A program made the position numbers and the translations under genes. This document shows positions 25,464 to 29,066 of a DNA stretch of 29,066 bases, one piece after another (the first letter of the stretch is position 1; each line of letters begins with the position of its first letter). Source of the DNA: Ghiorsea sp. (GTDB lineage Bacteria; Pseudomonadota; Zetaproteobacteria; Mariprofundales; Mariprofundaceae); assembly GCA_021772875.1 (NCBI GenBank), contig JAJFLD010000196.1, positions 1 through 29,066 on the forward strand. The letters run 5' to 3'. Below the pieces are notes generated by a model that worked only from the letters and a program-made list of their open reading frames with translations, did no database searches and had not been told where the DNA came from.

Positions 25464-26008
25464 AAGTCTTTAAACAACTTTTCACGGTAGTGCTTTAATT
25501 CAGCAATAGATTCTTCTATATCGGCCAAGGCAACATGTGCGCCGTTCTTTTTCCAGGTCGGTTGATCGGGATACCAACGCCTTGCCAACTCTTTGACAGT
25601 GCTCACATCTACATTTCTGTAGTGCAACCAAGATTCCAAACGTGGCATGTAGTTCACTAAAAACTTGCGATCCTGATGGATAGAGTTGCCACACAAAGGT
25701 GAATCACCTTCGCATACATGTTTCCGAATAAAATCTAAGGTCTGTTGTTCAGCTTGTTGGAGTGAAATATTGGAGTCTTTTACGCGTTGGGTCAGCCCTG
25801 ATTCGCCATGATACTTCTTACACCAGTCATTCATGTTATCCATTACGGCATCGGGTTGATGGATAATCAAATTGGGGCCTTCGGCAATCGTATTCAGCTG
25901 ACCATCAGTGATTATCGTTGCAATTTCAATAATCACATCTTTGTCGGGATCCAAGCCCGTCATTTCTAAATCCATCCAGACCAAATAATCGCTGGTATTT
26001 GTGCTCAT
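25460..26008 (-). CDS. orn: Oligoribonuclease
   Basis: Orn degrades di- to pentaribonucleotides, including pGpG from cyclic-di-GMP, to mononucleotides. The 182-residue protein has the DEDDh exonuclease residues in place: Asp13 and Glu15 in WMDLEMTGLD, Asp113 in SIHQDRKFL, His158 and Asp163 in GAHVALADIEESI. The start ATG overlaps the rlmE stop (ATGA), with GGAG six bases upstream. Its stop overlaps the stop of the convergent AI-2E family gene. The unit rlmE-orn reads on the minus strand. Confidence 0.97.
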   Translation of the reverse strand: MSTNTSDYLVWMDLEMTGLDPDKDVIIEIATIITDGQLNTIAEGPNLIIHQPDAVMDNMNDWCKKYHGESGLTQRVKDSNISLQQAEQQTLDFIRKHVCEGDSPLCGNSIHQDRKFLVNYMPRLESWLHYRNVDVSTVKELARRWYPDQPTWKKNGAHVALADIEESIAELKHYREKLFKDF

Positions 26009-26655
26009 GATTCACTCCATACTTTCATATCCAAACCCAATAAGAAAAATTCTGGAGATGTTTTTCGGCTTGCTGTAGGTTTTATGTTTTTGATGCGTTT
26101 AAATGTTTTTCCCATTTCTTGGCGAAAGGTGTCATAACCTTCACCCATAAATGTTTTCATCAACACCGCACCACCAGGGCTTAAATATTGCTTGGCAAAA
26201 TGTAGTGTCATTTCATTCAGACCAATCATGCGCATTTGATCAACAAGTTTATGGCCGCTCATTTCAGGTGCCATGTCTGAGACAACCAAGTCTACTTTCC
26301 TACCATCCAAAGCTTCTATAAGGGCTTGTTGTCCTTCTGGGGTATCAAAGTCGGCTTGAATAAGAGTGACGCCGCGAATAGGCGATAGGGGCAGTAAATC
26401 AATGCCAATAATTTTACCGTTGCCATCAATATAGTTGGTGAGCTCTTCGCTCCAAGAACCTGGCGCACAGCCCAAATCCACAATCACTGCATCTTTTTTG
26501 ATGAAAATTTGGCTGGAATCAAGTATTTCGGTCAGTTTAAAAACCGCACGCGAGCGTTTGCCCTCTTTCTGGGCTTGTTTCACGTGTGGGTCGTTGGAAT
26601 GGCGTTGAAACCATGCCGATGTTTTGCGATCTTTTTTGCTCTTACTTTGCTTCAC
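26005..26655 (-). CDS. rlmE: 23S rRNA Um2552 2'-O-methyltransferase
   Basis: RlmE (FtsJ/RrmJ) methylates the ribose of U2552 in the A-loop of 23S rRNA. The 216-residue protein has the SAM-binding motif VDLGCAPGSWSE (59-70) and the K-D-K-E tetrad at Lys40, Asp127, Lys167 and Glu202, parallel to K38/D124/K164/E199 of E. coli. It begins with GTG at 26655, supported by AAGGA six bases upstream, and ends overlapping orn by four bases. The N-terminus is basic (KQSKSKKDRK), as in the family. Confidence 0.96.
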   Translation of the reverse strand: MKQSKSKKDRKTSAWFQRHSNDPHVKQAQKEGKRSRAVFKLTEILDSSQIFIKKDAVIVDLGCAPGSWSEELTNYIDGNGKIIGIDLLPLSPIRGVTLIQADFDTPEGQQALIEALDGRKVDLVVSDMAPEMSGHKLVDQMRMIGLNEMTLHFAKQYLSPGGAVLMKTFMGEGYDTFRQEMGKTFKRIKNIKPTASRKTSPEFFLLGLDMKVWSES

Positions 26656-26733
26656 GAAGTTTCCTTACGGGTGTTGTATCAAGCTTTGCAGGTATTAAAC
26701 CACAAAGGCACACAGACAGAAAGTTTTTACAAC

Positions 26734-26768
26734 AAAAAGAAAAAGCGACCCCAAAAGGAGTCGCTTTT
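26734..26768 (-). terminator. Intrinsic terminator of ahpC
   Basis: AAAAGCGAC (26741-26749) pairs with GTCGCTTTT (26760-26768), plus CC/GG near an AAAA loop. The single mismatch becomes a U-G wobble only when read as minus-strand RNA, and the minus strand continues into a T-rich run (26738-26734). It lies 27 bases past the ahpC stop. Confidence 0.85.
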
Positions 26769-26794
26769 AAAATATCATTTATCAATGATGACGA

Positions 26795-27442
26795 TTAAAG
26801 TTTATCTGCTTCGGCTGCCAAATAAGATGCCACACCTTTTGCATCAGCAACCATACCTTTATCACCTTTGTTCCAGCCAGCAGGACAAACTTCGCCGTGC
26901 TCTTCGGTGAATTGTAGGGTATCAATCATACGCAACATTTCGTCTACGTTACGGCCCAAAGGAAGGTCGTTAATCACTTGGTGACGAACTTTACCTGCTT
27001 TATCAATCAGGAATGAACCACGAAGGGCAACATCGCCACCCAATAGGTGATATTGATCGCCATCTTCATCTTCAACTGAAATGTTACCTATCAATACATC
27101 GTAATCAGCAGCGATAGTTTTGGTTAAATCAGCTACAAGTGGATAAGCAACTGGGCCAATGCCACCATCTTTTACTGCTGTGTTACGCCATGCAACATGC
27201 GAAAATTGTGAATCCACAGAACAACCAATCACTTGCACACCACGTGCTTCAAATTCTTTGATACGATGATCAAAAGCAATCAATTCACTAGGGCAAACAA
27301 ATGTGAAATCTAAAGGATAAAAGAACAAAACAATTTCTTTTCCTGCATAATCTGACAATGAAAATTCTTCGTTGATGCTGCCATCAGCCATCACTGCTGT
27401 TGCAGTAAATTGAGGTGCATCCTTACCAACTAATACGCTCAT
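26795..27442 (-). CDS. Typical 2-Cys peroxiredoxin (AhpC/Prx1 type)
   Basis: Peroxiredoxins reduce hydrogen peroxide and organic peroxides using thioredoxin or AhpF. The 215-residue protein has the peroxidatic Cys50 in FYPLDFTFVCPSE and the resolving Cys186 in GEVCPAGW, the typical 2-Cys arrangement of the Prx1/AhpC group. It carries a GGIG motif (93-96), seen in peroxide-sensitive members, but no C-terminal YF. TAAGGAG lies eight bases before ATG 27442, and a clear intrinsic terminator follows. No ahpF or thioredoxin reductase gene is nearby. A TATAAT at 27548-27553 (minus strand) could be the -10 box, but no good -35 was found. Confidence 0.93.
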   Translation of the reverse strand: MSVLVGKDAPQFTATAVMADGSINEEFSLSDYAGKEIVLFFYPLDFTFVCPSELIAFDHRIKEFEARGVQVIGCSVDSQFSHVAWRNTAVKDGGIGPVAYPLVADLTKTIAADYDVLIGNISVEDEDGDQYHLLGGDVALRGSFLIDKAGKVRHQVINDLPLGRNVDEMLRMIDTLQFTEEHGEVCPAGWNKGDKGMVADAKGVASYLAAEADKL

Positions 27443-27552
27443 AATAAAAACTCCTTAAAGTGAAATGATGTGGCGAGAGCTTAACACAAAAAATAACGAT
27501 GACGTAACCCTAAGTTTATAAGGTTTATATTTTTGAGGTATGATAAAATTAT

Positions 27553-27571
27553 AACGATGTAATCTATCGTT
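27553..27571 (-). repeat. Inverted repeat between ffh and ahpC
   Basis: AACGAT (27553-27558) and ATCGTT (27566-27571) are exact reverse complements around 7 bases, and nearly extend to 9 bp. The stem lies 17 bases after the ffh stop (minus strand) and a T-rich stretch follows, so it could end ffh. It also overlaps the likely ahpC promoter, so an operator is an alternative. Confidence 0.4.
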
Positions 27572-27588
27572 TTATGGCTATGTCAGGT

Positions 27589-28947
27589 TTAAAATTTAGG
27601 CATACCTGGCATACCACCCATGCCCATTTTTCCTGCCATGGCTTGCATCATACGTTTGCCTTTGCCGCCTTTCATTTTCTGCATCATTTTTTGCATTTGG
27701 GCGAATTGTTTCAGCATTTTGTTAATTTCTTGAATGGATGTGCCAGAACCCGCAGCAATGCGTTTTTTGCGGCTACCACTAATAATTTTCGGATATTGAC
27801 GCTCTTTACCCGTCATGGAATACACCATGGCTTGCATACGTTTGATGGGTTTATCATCAAATTGGCCTAAAGCTTCTTGTGGAACATTCATGCCAGGCAT
27901 CATCTTCATAATGCCACCAATGCCACCCATATTCTGCATTTGGCCCATTTGCTCAGCAAAGTCCATCAAATCGAACTTGCCTTTGCGCATTTTTTTAACG
28001 GCTTCTTCGGCTTTTTCCTTGTCGATGGTGGCTTCCATCTTCTCAACAAGGCCAACAATATCGCCTTGGCCTAAAATGCGACCAGCCATACGCTCAGGAT
28101 CAAACAATTCAAAGGCATCAAGCTTTTCGCCTGTACCCACATAACGCACAGGCACGCCAGTGCTAAAAGCAACAGATAAAGCAGCCCCTCCGCGCATATC
28201 CGCATCAGTCTTCGACATGATGCAGCCTGTCAGGCTCACAGAAGCATGGAAGTTTTCGGCAATCTCTAATGCTGTTTGCCCTGTCATGGCATCAAGAACA
28301 AGCAGGCGCTCACTGGCAGCTACTTTTTTCTCCACAGCCTTGATTTCGCTCATCAACACATCATCAACCACTTGGCGACCAGCGGTATCCAAAATCAAGA
28401 CATGGTGTCCGCCAAGGCGAGCTTGTTGAAGTGCTGAAGCAGCCATGTCTTCAGGTTTTGTGCCTTTGCCTATCAAATAAGGCACATCAACACGTTCGGC
28501 TAAAAGTTGTAATTGTTCACGTGCGGCAGGGCGGGTGGCATCAACACTGGTTAAGGCCACTTTTTTACCTTGTGCGGTGAGTAAACGCGCAAGTTTACCT
28601 GCGGTAGTTGTTTTACCAGCACCCTGCAAACCGCAAAGCATAATCACCGAAGGAATTTTTGAGGTGTTTAAGTCGCGGCGTTGTCCACCAAGCACCATGG
28701 TGAGTTCATCATTAAGAATTTTGATGATGACTTGCCCAGGTTGCAGGCTTTTGGCCACATCAACACCCAAAGCGCGCTCACGCACAGCATCCATCAAATG
28801 CCGAACCACAGGCAGCGCCACATCTGCTTCCAGCAAAGCCATGCGCATTTCACGTAGTGTGGCATCTAAATCTGCTTCGCTAACCCGTACAGATCCGCGA
28901 AGTTTGTTGGCGATGGTGCCTAATTTATCGGTTAATGTGTTAAACAT
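27589..28947 (-). CDS. ffh: Signal recognition particle GTPase Ffh
   Basis: Ffh binds 4.5S RNA and signal sequences of nascent inner-membrane proteins and delivers ribosomes to FtsY. The 452-residue protein has the N domain (about 1-95), the G domain with P-loop GLQGAGKT (106-113), DATRPAAREQL (136-146), DTAGR (187-191) and GGAALS (253-258), and the methionine-rich M domain (about 300-452) ending in GMGGMPGMPKF. The G4 base-recognition motif reads SKTD (245-248) where TKLD or TKVD is usual, and ADMRGG replaces GDARGG, but the key Lys and Asp are kept. ATG 28947 has a weak purine-rich site upstream. Confidence 0.97.
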   Translation of the reverse strand: MFNTLTDKLGTIANKLRGSVRVSEADLDATLREMRMALLEADVALPVVRHLMDAVRERALGVDVAKSLQPGQVIIKILNDELTMVLGGQRRDLNTSKIPSVIMLCGLQGAGKTTTAGKLARLLTAQGKKVALTSVDATRPAAREQLQLLAERVDVPYLIGKGTKPEDMAASALQQARLGGHHVLILDTAGRQVVDDVLMSEIKAVEKKVAASERLLVLDAMTGQTALEIAENFHASVSLTGCIMSKTDADMRGGAALSVAFSTGVPVRYVGTGEKLDAFELFDPERMAGRILGQGDIVGLVEKMEATIDKEKAEEAVKKMRKGKFDLMDFAEQMGQMQNMGGIGGIMKMMPGMNVPQEALGQFDDKPIKRMQAMVYSMTGKERQYPKIISGSRKKRIAAGSGTSIQEINKMLKQFAQMQKMMQKMKGGKGKRMMQAMAGKMGMGGMPGMPKF

Positions 28948-29019
28948 AATTTAAATCTCTCTTGGTCGTTTGCGATGATAAGCGCCAAGCATAACGATTG
29001 CAGGGCAAAATGTGAAAGG

Positions 29020-29066
29020 ATGACTGCTGCATACAAAGAGCGTGGTTACACGATGTGTGAAATTGC
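29020..29066 (+). CDS. Start of a probable type IV prepilin-like protein (partial)
   Basis: From ATG 29020 the frame reads MTAAYKERGYTMCEI and runs off the window. KERG|YTMCE fits the prepilin peptidase site: a glycine after a basic leader, an aromatic residue at +1 and glutamate at +5. That suggests a pilin, pseudopilin or GspH/FimT-like protein divergent from ffh. The frame is open upstream to another ATG at 28975, so the leader could be longer, and neither ATG has a convincing ribosome-binding site. With 15 codons seen, the call rests on one short motif. Confidence 0.42.
   Translation, partial: MTAAYKERGYTMCEI

Noticed and set aside
27536..27556. PerR/OxyR-like box upstream of ahpC
   Set aside because: One half (TTATAAT) fits a PerR box, but the second half does not match, and the region also holds a possible -10 box and hairpin.
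1..29066. Mobile element, CRISPR array, tRNA or rRNA genes
   Set aside because: I looked for transposase or integrase products, regularly spaced repeats, tRNA-like cloverleaf ends and rRNA blocks, and saw none.

Overview
This 29 kb window looks like ordinary chromosomal, housekeeping-rich DNA from a Gram-negative bacterium of the Proteobacteria. Outer-membrane biology is evident: an LptG-type LPS permease, two probable lipoproteins with lipoboxes, an AsmA-like envelope protein and a FecR-domain periplasmic protein. The mix of GatCAB amidotransferase, a ~297-residue SAICAR synthase, oligoribonuclease, an LpoB-like lipoprotein and a MinD/ParA ATPase paired with a J-like/RodZ-HTH-like protein suggests a lineage outside the enteric gammaproteobacteria. 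A zetaproteobacterial or similar deep-branching source is a guess only. Base composition looks moderately AT-rich and even. I see no tRNA, rRNA, CRISPR array, insertion sequence, prophage or integrase.

Layout, left to right. (1) 1-152 is the C-terminal tail of cyanase, followed by a 316 bp gap with a perfect hairpin. (2) 469-1794 encodes a protein with two cyclic-nucleotide-binding-like domains and no DNA-binding domain. (3) 1858-7577, minus strand: gatC-gatA-gatB for tRNA-dependent amidation, followed 6 bp later by an AsmA-like gene. (4) 7697-9294, minus: a MinD/ParA-type ATPase and a J-like/HTH fusion protein, overlapping by ATGA. (5) 9416-10945, minus: an AGCS sodium:amino-acid symporter. 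(6) 11066-12124, plus: lptG, convergent with a FecR-domain gene (12131-12775, minus). (7) 12951-16675, plus: quinone oxidoreductase, rsmE, LpoB-like lipoprotein, and a TPR-type lipoprotein of the COG3014 kind. (8) 16718-19512, minus: purC then a DinG-family Fe-S helicase whose start codon is doubtful. (9) 19610-20074: a self-contained unit with promoter, a 93-codon secreted small protein and an intrinsic terminator. (10) 20146-25463, plus: a terminator-like hairpin in the carB leader, then carB, greA, a DUF4149-like membrane protein and an AI-2E/PerM family protein, nearly touching one another. (11) 25460-26655, minus: rlmE and orn. (12) 26734-28947, minus: ahpC-type peroxiredoxin with its terminator, and ffh. 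(13) 29020-29066: the first codons of a probable type IV prepilin-like gene that runs off the window.

Most genes serve core functions: translation (gatCAB, rsmE, rlmE, ffh), nucleotide synthesis (purC, carB), RNA turnover (orn), transcription (greA) and the envelope. The least explained items are the small secreted protein with its own promoter and terminator, the carB leader hairpin, the degenerate J/HTH-MinD pair, the twin-CNB protein and the possible ATT start of the DinG-family gene. None amounts to a clear new system; the small secreted protein and the MinD-J/HTH pair are the best candidates.
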